Shown here: piece after piece, positions 30,741 through 39,582 of the stretch
Layout: the number at the start of each line of letters is the position of its first letter
Numbering within the stretch: the stretch's first letter is position 1
Assembly (NCBI GenBank): GCA_026390995.1
Contig: JAPLEX010000016.1
Span: 1 to 50,923, forward strand
Origin: Flavobacterium sp.
Lineage (GTDB): Bacteria; Bacteroidota; Bacteroidia; Flavobacteriales; Flavobacteriaceae
Direction: 5' to 3'
DNA length: 50,923 nucleotides
Made by a program: the position numbers and the translations under genes
Notes under the pieces: model-generated
The model's database searches: none
What the model saw: the letters and a program-made list of their open reading frames with translations, nothing else
What the model was told of the DNA's origin: nothing

Positions 30741-32555
30741 TTATTGCGTTTTATCGCCCCGCAACACACGAAATTTTTTGCGGGCATCGGTATAGTTAAT
30801 ACTGTCTTCGTGATGCAGAATCACATACTCGTAGGCGGCCATCGCTTTTTGTTTGCAGGCAGCCAAATAGGTTGGATCGGCCGTGTTGGCCTCTACTAGG
30901 CTGCGGTAGATTTCGGCCAAAAAATAATTTGCTTCGTCGTTGTAAATACCCTCCTTAAACTGCGCAATAAGGGACTCGTAGTACGGAATGGCTTCCGAGA
31001 TTTTCCCCATTTTTTCCTGCAGTTTAGCCAATCGGTAGCTTGTTACTTCTTCTATTTCTTGGCCTTTGTAGGTTTTAGCCATGGCTTCATAGGCCAAGAA
31101 CGCTTCTTGGTTTTTGTTTTGGAAATTCAAAAAATCAGCCTTGGCCAAACTTTTCAAGGCGGTTTGGGTAGAATCGGCTACGGTGGCGTCGCTGATGAGT
31201 AAAAAATAATCGAGCGCGTCGTTGGCAATGAGTTGCGTTGACGCCGATTTGAGCGCTTTAAATTGTTGTTGTGCCCAGGTGAAATCAGTGGTATAATAGC
31301 TGGTTTTGGCCGATTTTAAACTGGCTTCGTGGCCGATTTCATTGTCTTTTAATTCCTCTTCAATCTGGCTGTAATAAATGAGCGCCTGATTGAAGTTTTG
31401 TTCAAATACCAAAATATCGGCCAATTCCATTTTGAGCTCGGCTTTTTGAAACCCATTGAGCGGCAATTCTAAGGCTTGCTTCAACAGCTTTTTGGCTTCC
31501 GTGCCTTGCTGTAAGGTAAAAGCTAAATAATGCGCGTAGCTTTTTTGCAACGGCAGCGTAAATGGCGTTTGCCCAAAGCGTTTCAGCAACAATTCATAAT
31601 CGGCGGTGAGTTGTGGGAGATCAGTGGTTTGGGCCACCTCGATGCGCATTTGCAACAAATAGGTGTGTGATTTTACGAGCAATTCTACGTCTTTGCTGTT
31701 TTCTAAAATAAAGGTAAAAATTTCTTTGGCCGTTTCTTTCGCTCCTTCGTCACGGGAAAGTTGGGCCAAATTGATGATGTTGGCCAAGGATTCCGGGTTG
31801 CGCTTATACACCGCTTTTTCTTGGGTAAAGGCTTTGCCATATTGGCGTTGCTGCACATAATACCAACTGAGCAATTGATTCCAAAATAGATCTGGATTTT
31901 TTTGGGCCCGAAGCAACAAGGCTTTTTTCAAGGTTTCGTGAAAATTTACACTGGCGTCTTCTTGCATAAACCGGGTTAACTGGTTTTGGATGAGCGGCAA
32001 ATTTTGCGGATTTGTATAGGCTTCGGTGAGAAAAGTGTCAATCATTTGATCGGTATGACCCAACTGCCCGTGCAACAAAGCCATTTGAAAATTGAAATTT
32101 AGTTGCGGTGCCAAACTCAAGGCCAATTCGTAGGATTGCAGTGCGTAATCCAACAACACGTGGCGCTCAAAAGTAATGGCGATACCGTAGGCTTCGTTGG
32201 GGTTTTTGCGAATTTTATCGAGGGCTTGCTCGTAGTGTTTTTTGGCTTTCTCGGGCAGTTTTTGCAACTGATAATTATAGCCCAATTCAACCAAAAGTGA
32301 GGCCTGTTGAAATTGTTTGCTGCGGTTTAATAAGTTTTTTTCGGCCCCTTGAAAGTCTTGTAATTGTTGTTGACACTCCACAACTCGCTGAAAATACAAG
32401 GAATTGTAGGGCTGTGCCCCCAAGAGCGATTCGTAACTGATTTTGGCTTTTTCGAACTCCCCTTTGTCAAAATAATTTTGCGCCAATTGCTCGTTCTGCG
32501 ACCAAAGTTGCCAACAGATTAAGCACAAAATTACACTGAGTTTCTTCATGTTCAA
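30741..32555 (-). CDS. Tetratricopeptide-repeat protein
   Basis: Repeated TPR-like helices (LAQNYFDKGEFEKAKISYESLLGAQPYN; ALIYYSQIEEEL; AIPYYESLIAQF) after an N-terminal signal. Confidence 0.85.
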   Translation of the reverse strand: MNMKKLSVILCLICWQLWSQNEQLAQNYFDKGEFEKAKISYESLLGAQPYNSLYFQRVVECQQQLQDFQGAEKNLLNRSKQFQQASLLVELGYNYQLQKLPEKAKKHYEQALDKIRKNPNEAYGIAITFERHVLLDYALQSYELALSLAPQLNFNFQMALLHGQLGHTDQMIDTFLTEAYTNPQNLPLIQNQLTRFMQEDASVNFHETLKKALLLRAQKNPDLFWNQLLSWYYVQQRQYGKAFTQEKAVYKRNPESLANIINLAQLSRDEGAKETAKEIFTFILENSKDVELLVKSHTYLLQMRIEVAQTTDLPQLTADYELLLKRFGQTPFTLPLQKSYAHYLAFTLQQGTEAKKLLKQALELPLNGFQKAELKMELADILVFEQNFNQALIYYSQIEEELKDNEIGHEASLKSAKTSYYTTDFTWAQQQFKALKSASTQLIANDALDYFLLISDATVADSTQTALKSLAKADFLNFQNKNQEAFLAYEAMAKTYKGQEIEEVTSYRLAKLQEKMGKISEAIPYYESLIAQFKEGIYNDEANYFLAEIYRSLVEANTADPTYLAACKQKAMAAYEYVILHHEDSINYTDARKKFRVLRGDKTQ

Positions 32556-32628
32556 AAGCTTATTAAACCTAGTTGCCGCAGCTGCTTTTGGCGGGTATCC
32601 GTTTCCGTAACTTGCGAAAGTCTAGATC

Positions 32629-33900
32629 CTAATTTATGAGGTCAAATCCGGTGTAGGGACGCAACACCTCAGGAATTACAATGCCGTCAGCAGTTTGGTA
32701 GTTTTCTAAAATGCCCGCCAATACACGGGGCAAGGCCAAGGAACTGCCGTTTAGGGTGTGCGCCAATTGGGTTTTTCCGTCTTTGCCTTTGAAACGCAAT
32801 TTCAAGCGGTTGGCTTGAAAGGTCTCAAAATTGGATACCGACGAGATTTCTAACCAACGGTCTTGGGCAGTAGAAAACACTTCAAAATCATAGGTCAAGG
32901 CCGAGGTAAATCCCATGTCTCCGCCACACAAACGCAAAATGCGGTAGGGCAATTTTAGTTCTTGCAACAGGGACTTCACGTGTTCCACCATGCCATCTAA
33001 GGCTTGGTACGAATTATCTGGGTGTTCAATGCGCACAATCTCAACTTTATCAAATTGGTGCAAACGATTCAATCCGCGCACATGAGCGCCATAAGATCCG
33101 GCTTCTCTTCTAAAACAAGGGGTATAACCGGTGCACAAAACAGGCAATTCGTTTTCTGATAAAATCACATCGCGAAATAAATTGGTTACCGGCACCTCAG
33201 CGGTAGGAATAAGATACAAATCATCAATGCCCACGTGGTACATTTGCCCTTCTTTGTCGGGTAATTGGCCTGTGCCGTAGCCCGAAGCTTCGTTGACCAA
33301 ATGGGGTACTTGGTATTCTTTATAGCCTGCTGCAATATTTTTATCTAAAAAATAATTGATTAGCGCACGCTGCAAACGAGCGCCTTTGCCTTTGTATACC
33401 GGAAATCCTGCTCCAGTAATTTTGGTGCCCAACTCAAAATCGATGATGTCGTATTTTTTGACCAAGTCCCAGTGCGGCATCGCGCCTTCATGTAGAACTG
33501 GTATTGTGCCTTCTTCAAACACCGTGAGGTTGTCCTCGGCTGAAGTTCCTGCAGGTACAATATCGGCAGGCAAATTGGGCAGGGTATATAATTTTTGCTG
33601 CAAGGCAGTAGCCAATTGCTCGGTTTTCTCACCCAATTCTTTGCTTTGCTCTTTGAGTAGTACTGTTTTTTCTTTTAAAATGGCCGCTTTTTCGCGTTCC
33701 CCCGATTTCATCATTTCGCCAATAGCAGCCGAGAGTTTGTTGGCTTCGGTTAATACAGCATCCAATTCGGCTTGAGCTGCCCGGCGGTTTTCGTCCAATT
33801 GAACCACTTCATTTACCACTTGGCTGGCCTCGATATTTCGTTTGGCCAAGGCGGCAATTACGTGTGCTTTGTGCTCGCGGATGTAGGCAATTTGTAACAT
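32629..33900 (-). CDS. serS: Seryl-tRNA synthetase
   Basis: MLQIAYIREHKAHVIAALAKRNI...TAEVPVTNLFRDVILSENELPVLCTGYTPCFRREAGSYGAHVRGLNRLHQFDKVE. Confidence 0.97.
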   Translation of the reverse strand: MLQIAYIREHKAHVIAALAKRNIEASQVVNEVVQLDENRRAAQAELDAVLTEANKLSAAIGEMMKSGEREKAAILKEKTVLLKEQSKELGEKTEQLATALQQKLYTLPNLPADIVPAGTSAEDNLTVFEEGTIPVLHEGAMPHWDLVKKYDIIDFELGTKITGAGFPVYKGKGARLQRALINYFLDKNIAAGYKEYQVPHLVNEASGYGTGQLPDKEGQMYHVGIDDLYLIPTAEVPVTNLFRDVILSENELPVLCTGYTPCFRREAGSYGAHVRGLNRLHQFDKVEIVRIEHPDNSYQALDGMVEHVKSLLQELKLPYRILRLCGGDMGFTSALTYDFEVFSTAQDRWLEISSVSNFETFQANRLKLRFKGKDGKTQLAHTLNGSSLALPRVLAGILENYQTADGIVIPEVLRPYTGFDLIN

Positions 33901-34097
33901 GATTTTTAGGTGTATTTTAGGTATAGAATATCCGTATTTTCGGGAGCAAATTTACGCAATTGTTTGAGAAAAAGGAGGCCGTGCTCAAAAAAGAACAGCC
34001 GCAGTAAATTAATGGATTTTGGGCAATAAATTCCACAAACTAAAATTTTAAGAATTGTTTCTCGATTAATTCTATAAATTCGCAAAAAAATACGATT

Positions 34098-36041
34098 ATG
34101 AAACCTATTTACATATTATTTTTAATTTGTTTTAGTAGCGCCACATTTGCTCAAAATATTCAGGGAGAATTTGACGAATTAGTACAAGCTGAGAAAAGAG
34201 CAGCAGCCAAAAAAATGCGACTGCAAATAAATCCAAACACTTATAATTACGATGTGGTATACCACCGTTTAGATTTGGCCGTAGATCCTGCTGACCAATA
34301 CATTTCGGGAGAAGTAACCACCAAATACATTGCCAAAGAAGACCTTTCGACCGTGGTTTTTGAATTGTCCAACGACTTAACCGTGAGCTCCGTGAAGCAA
34401 CGTGGCGTATCACTCGCCTTTAGCCGAAGTACCAATAACGAAGTGATAATCAATTTGCCTGAAGTACAATTCATGACCGAACTTGATTCGGTGAGCATTA
34501 CCTATGCTGGGATTCCTACTTCGTCAGGATTTGGTGCGTTTTCGGCTACCACGCACAATGGCACACCGGTGTTATGGACCTTATCTGAACCTTTTGGTGC
34601 CATGGAATGGTGGCCTTGCAAACAAGATTTGAACGACAAAGTAGACAGCATTGACGTATACATTACTACCCCAAGCAATTACACGGCAGTAGCCAATGGG
34701 TTGGAACAATCTAAAGTTGTGGTTGGGAGCGGAAACAGCAAAACCCATTTTCATCACGGATATCCAATTCCCGCCTATTTGATTGCCATTGCGGTAACCA
34801 ATTATGCCATTTATACCCAGCAAGCCGGATTAGGCACTCCTGAAAGTCCCTTTTTCCCGATTGTAAATTACCAATATCCGGAGACCGCAGCCACCAATAC
34901 AACTAGTTTGGCGCCTACACCCAGTATCCTCAATTTTTTTGAGGCCACCTTTGTTCCCTATCCTTTTCGAAATGAAAAATACGGCCATGCTCAATTTGGT
35001 TGGGGCGGCGGAATGGAGCATACGACGGTTTCGTTTATGACTGCAGGGAATAATGGCGGCTACAGCCGAAGCCTTATTGCACACGAAATGGCTCACCAAT
35101 GGTTTGGCGATAAAGTAACCTGTGGCAGCTGGAAAGACATTTGGCTTAACGAAGGATTTGCAACTTATTTGGCTTCGATGGTGATTGAATTCTTAGACGG
35201 CGATGCTGCTTTTGTATCCAACAAAAACTCGATGATTACCAGTATTACATCGCAAACCAGCGGAGCGGTTTACTTAACCGATACCGAAGCCCTCGATGTG
35301 AACCGCATTTTTAGCAGCCGTTTATCCTACAACAAAGGCGCGATGGTGCTCAATATGTTGCGTTATAAGTTGGGCAACGAGGTGTTTTTACAAGGCTTGC
35401 GCAACTATCTAAATGATCCAGCTTTGGCCTATGCTTATGCGGTAACTCCTGATCTTCAAGGACATTTAGAAGCCGTTTACGGCAGTAGCTTGCAAGAGTT
35501 TTTTAACGATTGGGTTTACAACCAAGGGTATCCGGTCTATGCCATCACTGCGCACAATATCGGAAATGGACAAGCCGTGGTGACCATCAACCAAACTCAA
35601 TCGGATGCTTCGGTAAACTTTTTTGAGATGCCGGTTCCCGTACGTTTAACAGGAGCTGGTGGCTTATTTCAAGATTATAAATTAGAAAACACTATAAACG
35701 GACAGCAATTTATAGTAAACGTTCCTTTTACAGTTACTGGAGTGGTGTTCAACATCAAGAAAGACATTATTTCTAAAAACGGTTCGGCAACTTTGGGTAG
35801 TGCCTCATTTGAATTGAGCGAATTGGTTGGGGTGTATCCAAATCCAACAAGCTCAGAAATAAACATTAGCCTACCCAACACAATTGCATTTGAAAATTGT
35901 GAAGTATTCAATGCTTTGGGGCAAAAAATGGGCACATACAACAGCACACAATTTACTATTGACCAACTGGCTGTAGGCATGTATTCCTTAGTAATCAATA
36001 CCTCAGAGGGGAGTATTCATAAAAATATCATAAAAAAATAA
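34098..36041 (+). CDS. M1 family metallopeptidase with T9SS sorting domain
   Basis: GGGMEHTTVSFM, HEMAHQWFGDKVTCGSWKDIWLNEGFATY (HEXXH-18-E); C-terminal VYPNPTSSEINISL...GMYSLVINTSEGSIHKNIIKK. Confidence 0.95.
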   Translation: MKPIYILFLICFSSATFAQNIQGEFDELVQAEKRAAAKKMRLQINPNTYNYDVVYHRLDLAVDPADQYISGEVTTKYIAKEDLSTVVFELSNDLTVSSVKQRGVSLAFSRSTNNEVIINLPEVQFMTELDSVSITYAGIPTSSGFGAFSATTHNGTPVLWTLSEPFGAMEWWPCKQDLNDKVDSIDVYITTPSNYTAVANGLEQSKVVVGSGNSKTHFHHGYPIPAYLIAIAVTNYAIYTQQAGLGTPESPFFPIVNYQYPETAATNTTSLAPTPSILNFFEATFVPYPFRNEKYGHAQFGWGGGMEHTTVSFMTAGNNGGYSRSLIAHEMAHQWFGDKVTCGSWKDIWLNEGFATYLASMVIEFLDGDAAFVSNKNSMITSITSQTSGAVYLTDTEALDVNRIFSSRLSYNKGAMVLNMLRYKLGNEVFLQGLRNYLNDPALAYAYAVTPDLQGHLEAVYGSSLQEFFNDWVYNQGYPVYAITAHNIGNGQAVVTINQTQSDASVNFFEMPVPVRLTGAGGLFQDYKLENTINGQQFIVNVPFTVTGVVFNIKKDIISKNGSATLGSASFELSELVGVYPNPTSSEINISLPNTIAFENCEVFNALGQKMGTYNSTQFTIDQLAVGMYSLVINTSEGSIHKNIIKK

Positions 36042-36118
36042 CTAGCCGCTGGCTGCATAACCGAAAGTAGGGTGAAAACCTTACTTTTGTGCGTTTATAA
36101 AACTACACATCGCTATTT

Positions 36119-37462
36119 ATGGAAATCGCAATCAAGTTGTCTCAGTTTTTATTGAGCTTGTCCTTACTGATCATCCTGCACGAATTGGGTCATTTTATCC
36201 CGGCCAAATTATTTAAAACCCGGGTTGAAAAATTTTACCTGTTTTTTGACATCAAGTTTTCTTTACTCAAAAAGAAAATTGGCGAAACCGAATACGGGAT
36301 TGGCTGGCTTCCGCTAGGAGGATATGTGAAAATCTCGGGGATGATTGACGAAAGCATGGACAAAGAGCAAATGGCTTTGCCGCCACAACCCTGGGAGTTT
36401 CGCAGCAAACCAGCTTGGCAACGCCTCATCATTATGTTGGGTGGCGTAACCGTCAATTTTGTTTTGGCCTTTGTGATTTATATTGGAATGACTTTTTACT
36501 ACGGTGAATTATACCTAAAAAATAGCGAATTAAAAGACGGAATCGCCGTGACCTCTAAAGTAGGCGAAGAATTGGGTTTTAAAACCGGCGATAAAATCAT
36601 AGCCATAGACGGCGAAACGGTAAGCCGATTTAATGAGGTGCCCAACAAATTATTGTTTGCAAAAAACGTAACGCTAGCTCGCGATGGCGCACAACAAACC
36701 ATCGACTTGCCAATAGATTTAATCAAAAAAGTAATGGGCGGCGAAAAACGTCCGTTTATTGGTTGGAGAGAACCCTTTGCGGTGGGCTTGGTGGATGATA
36801 AATCGGCCAACAAAAACAACTTGAAACCCAAGGATATTGTGTTGCGCATGGGCGAGCAATCGACTCCCTACATGGACCAAGTAATTGCCTATGCCGAAGC
36901 GCACAAAGGGCAAATTGTTTCGGCAGTAATCTTGCGCAACGAAGTGGAAACTCCCGTGAATATTAAAATTAATGCACAGGGCAAAATTGGCGTTTACCAA
37001 GCGCATTTGAGTGTAGAAAGTTTGCAAAAACTAGGCATATACCAGTTTACCGAACAACACTACAGCTTTTTTGAGTCGATTCCGGTGGGCCTCCAAAAAG
37101 GAAAAGACCAAGTGCTGGGCTATGGCAAACAACTCAAAGCCATTTTTAATCCAGAAACTGGCGCCTACAAAGGCGTAGGCGGATTTAAAGCCATTTTTGA
37201 TATTTTCCCTAAAACCTGGAGTTGGGAAGTGTTTTGGAGCATTACTGCGATCCTCTCGATCATGTTGGGCGTCATGAATTTATTGCCTATTCCAGCCCTT
37301 GACGGAGGCCATGTGGTGTTCTTGTTGTATGAGATGGTGAGCGGCAAAAAACCGAGCGATAAATTCTTAGAAAATGCCCAAATGGTGGGGTTTGTCCTGT
37401 TGATCACCCTGTTGGTTTTTGCCAACGGAAACGACATTTACAAGGCCATTGTAGGCAAATAA
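36119..37462 (+). CDS. rseP: RIP metalloprotease RseP (site-2 protease)
   Basis: LIILHELGHFIPAKLFKTRVEKF (HExxH), PDZ region, NLLPIPALDGGHVVFLLYEMVSGKKPSDKFLE. Confidence 0.95.
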   Translation: MEIAIKLSQFLLSLSLLIILHELGHFIPAKLFKTRVEKFYLFFDIKFSLLKKKIGETEYGIGWLPLGGYVKISGMIDESMDKEQMALPPQPWEFRSKPAWQRLIIMLGGVTVNFVLAFVIYIGMTFYYGELYLKNSELKDGIAVTSKVGEELGFKTGDKIIAIDGETVSRFNEVPNKLLFAKNVTLARDGAQQTIDLPIDLIKKVMGGEKRPFIGWREPFAVGLVDDKSANKNNLKPKDIVLRMGEQSTPYMDQVIAYAEAHKGQIVSAVILRNEVETPVNIKINAQGKIGVYQAHLSVESLQKLGIYQFTEQHYSFFESIPVGLQKGKDQVLGYGKQLKAIFNPETGAYKGVGGFKAIFDIFPKTWSWEVFWSITAILSIMLGVMNLLPIPALDGGHVVFLLYEMVSGKKPSDKFLENAQMVGFVLLITLLVFANGNDIYKAIVGK

Positions 37463-37490
37463 TTATTTTTAGAAAATTTGTACGCATTTA

Positions 37491-37521
37491 TTTGCAAAAA
37501 ATATTTTTCGCGTTATATTTG
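37491..37521 (+). promoter_or_regulatory. Bacteroidota-type promoter for tRNA-Asn
   Basis: TTTG (37491-37494), 19-bp spacer, TATATTTG (37514-37521), about 27 bp upstream of the tRNA. Confidence 0.8.
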
Positions 37522-37547
37522 CAACCGCTTTAAAAGGCAACACGCCT

Positions 37548-37621
37548 TCCTCCTTAGCTCAGTTGGTTAGAGCATCTGACTGTTAATCAGAGGGTCCTTG
37601 GTTCGAGCCCAAGAGGGGGAG
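37548..37621 (+). tRNA. tRNA-Asn (anticodon GTT)
   Basis: Cloverleaf: tcctcct/agggggA acceptor, ctgac-tGTTaat-cag anticodon arm, cttgg-ttcgagc-ccaag T arm; CCA not encoded. Confidence 0.96.
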
Positions 37622-37623
37622 CT
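37594..37623 (+). repeat. att direct repeat (tRNA-proximal)
   Basis: 30-bp exact match to 47289-47318; overlaps the 3' end of tRNA-Asn. Confidence 0.95.
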
Positions 37624-37626
37624 TTC

Positions 37627-37658
37627 AAAAGCCTTTACAGAAATGTAAGGGCTTTTTT
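37627..37658 (+). terminator. tRNA-Asn terminator supplied from inside the element
   Basis: aaaagcctttaca-gaaa-tgtaagggctttt plus T run (13-bp stem, one G-T pair). Confidence 0.8.
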
Positions 37659-37835
37659 GTGTTTATATAAATCCCTTTAAAATATAGCTTTAGGTTTCTA
37701 TTGTAGAAATCACAATAGATAATATCATGATACAATTAGTATTTAATTGTATTAAAAAGGCAGCAAAAAAGGTAACATCACTTTTAGAAAAGGTAACATT
37801 TTATTGAATTGTACGTCTTGTTAACCATTCAAGAC

Positions 37836-39059
37836 ATGACAAAAAACAATTTTAAAGTACTATTTGTTCTTGTAAATAATAGAACTAATAAAAAGAATCA
37901 GAAACCCATTTACTGTAGAATTACTTTAAATGGTCAAAGAAAACAGTTTAGCACTGGAATCAATATTGAAGACATTTATTGGAATTCCAAATCAAAAGTG
38001 ATTTCAAAATCGCATAAATCATCTAGTATTTTTAACTCCCAACTAGAAAATATTAATTCTAAACTTCAAAACATATTTCTGTTTTTCCAATTTCAGAATC
38101 TATCATTTACAGCCGAGGATATTATAGCAAAGTATTTAGGTAAAAATCAAAAAAAAGAAGAACACGTTTTATCGTATTATCTTAAATATCTTGAGAAGAT
38201 AAAAAAACTCATAGGTCTAGAGATAAAAGAAAATACCTACTCTAAGTTTTTTTATGTTTCAAAGCATTTAGAACGCTTTATTCAATGGAATTTTAATAAA
38301 AATGATATTCCATTAAGAGACTTAAATCTTCAGTTTTTAGATGATTTTGATTTCTATTTAAAAACTGAAAAAAAACAAGAACAAATTACAATAAATAAAA
38401 CAATTCAAAGGTTTAGAGCTCCTATAAAATTAGCCATTTCAGAGGGTTATTTGGATAGAGATCCATTCATACTACATAAGACTAAAAAAGTGCGTAAGGA
38501 GGTCTTATTTTTAACTACAGAAGAGCTTAAAACATTAGAAAGCAAGCCAATTAAACAACAAAGGTTAATTGTTGTAAGAGATTTGTTTTTGTTCTGCTGT
38601 TATTCTGGCTTAGCATTTAATGAGATGTCAAATTTGTGCAAACAAAACGTTGTAATTGGATTTGATAAAACAAATTGGATTATGATGAAAAGAGAAAAAA
38701 CACAGCGGCAAATATCAATTCCTATTTTGCCAAAAGCACAAAATATTATTGACAACTATAAAAGTGAAGTAACTGAATTAATTTTTCCAAAAATCAGTAA
38801 TCAAAAATTCAACTCTTATTTAAAAGAAATCGCTGAAATTATTGGTATAGAAAAAAACTTGACTCATCATATCGCAAGAAAGACATTTGCTTCAACTGTA
38901 CTATTATTTAATGATGTGCCAATGGAAATAGTATCAGAATTATTAGGACATTCTAACTTACTAATCACCCAAGAAAGTTATGGGAAAGTTGTTCAAAAAA
39001 AAGTTAGTCAAGTTATGATTGACCTTGCTATAAAATTAGAAACCAATAAAATGGATTAA
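37836..39059 (+). CDS. Tyrosine-type site-specific recombinase/integrase
   Basis: Arm-binding-like N-terminus (QKPIYCRITLNGQRKQFSTGI); catalytic domain FCCYSGLAFNEMSNL...HHIARKTFASTVLLFNDVPMEIVSELLGHSNLLITQESYGKV. ATG at 37836 preferred over TTG 37809. Confidence 0.95.
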   Translation: MTKNNFKVLFVLVNNRTNKKNQKPIYCRITLNGQRKQFSTGINIEDIYWNSKSKVISKSHKSSSIFNSQLENINSKLQNIFLFFQFQNLSFTAEDIIAKYLGKNQKKEEHVLSYYLKYLEKIKKLIGLEIKENTYSKFFYVSKHLERFIQWNFNKNDIPLRDLNLQFLDDFDFYLKTEKKQEQITINKTIQRFRAPIKLAISEGYLDRDPFILHKTKKVRKEVLFLTTEELKTLESKPIKQQRLIVVRDLFLFCCYSGLAFNEMSNLCKQNVVIGFDKTNWIMMKREKTQRQISIPILPKAQNIIDNYKSEVTELIFPKISNQKFNSYLKEIAEIIGIEKNLTHHIARKTFASTVLLFNDVPMEIVSELLGHSNLLITQESYGKVVQKKVSQVMIDLAIKLETNKMD

Positions 39060-39302
39060 TTAAAGATTGTTGATCTCTAATTCCTTTGAAACTTCACAAA
39101 CTGAAGTATTTAAGGCATAACACATCCTTAAAAGTAGATTAATTGTTATGCCTTGTTCATGCCTAAATAATCTTCTTATAGTTGTTTCGCTGCATTGAGT
39201 TGCTTTTGCAAATTCAGAATTGTTTCCGTTAAATTTTACAAGGAATAACTTGTATATCCTTTGAATTAATTCAACTTCTATTTCTTTTATCTGTTTCTGC
39301 AT
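39060..39302 (-). CDS. Small XRE-like helix-turn-helix regulator
   Basis: NNSEFAKATQCSETTIRRLFRHEQGITINLLLRMCYALNTSVCEVSKELE; 80 aa; converges exactly on the integrase stop. Confidence 0.7.
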   Translation of the reverse strand: MQKQIKEIEVELIQRIYKLFLVKFNGNNSEFAKATQCSETTIRRLFRHEQGITINLLLRMCYALNTSVCEVSKELEINNL

Positions 39303-39344
39303 TAAACAAAGAAAATAAACAGGCTTTTCAATAATGTAAATTCA

Positions 39345-39364
39345 ATTCGACTTATAAGTCGAAT
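39345..39364. promoter_or_regulatory. Perfect 20-bp palindrome, candidate operator of the adjacent HTH regulator
   Basis: attcgacttataagtcgaat, starting 43 bp upstream of the divergent HTH gene. Confidence 0.6.
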
Positions 39365-39582
39365 ATTTATCTAGTTTTGTATGTTTGTAAACAAATCCAA
39401 AAAATATTAAATCACAAATTCATCAGTCTACTTGATAAATTTTTGATTAATAACACTAACTGAAAGGTGGTTGCAGTGTAAGAATCTAATATTGTAATTA
39501 ACTTTTTTTAAAAAATACTAGTATAAAAAGGCGTAACCAAAAGCCTGTAGAGTAGTAGGTAAATAATAACACTTTAAATATT

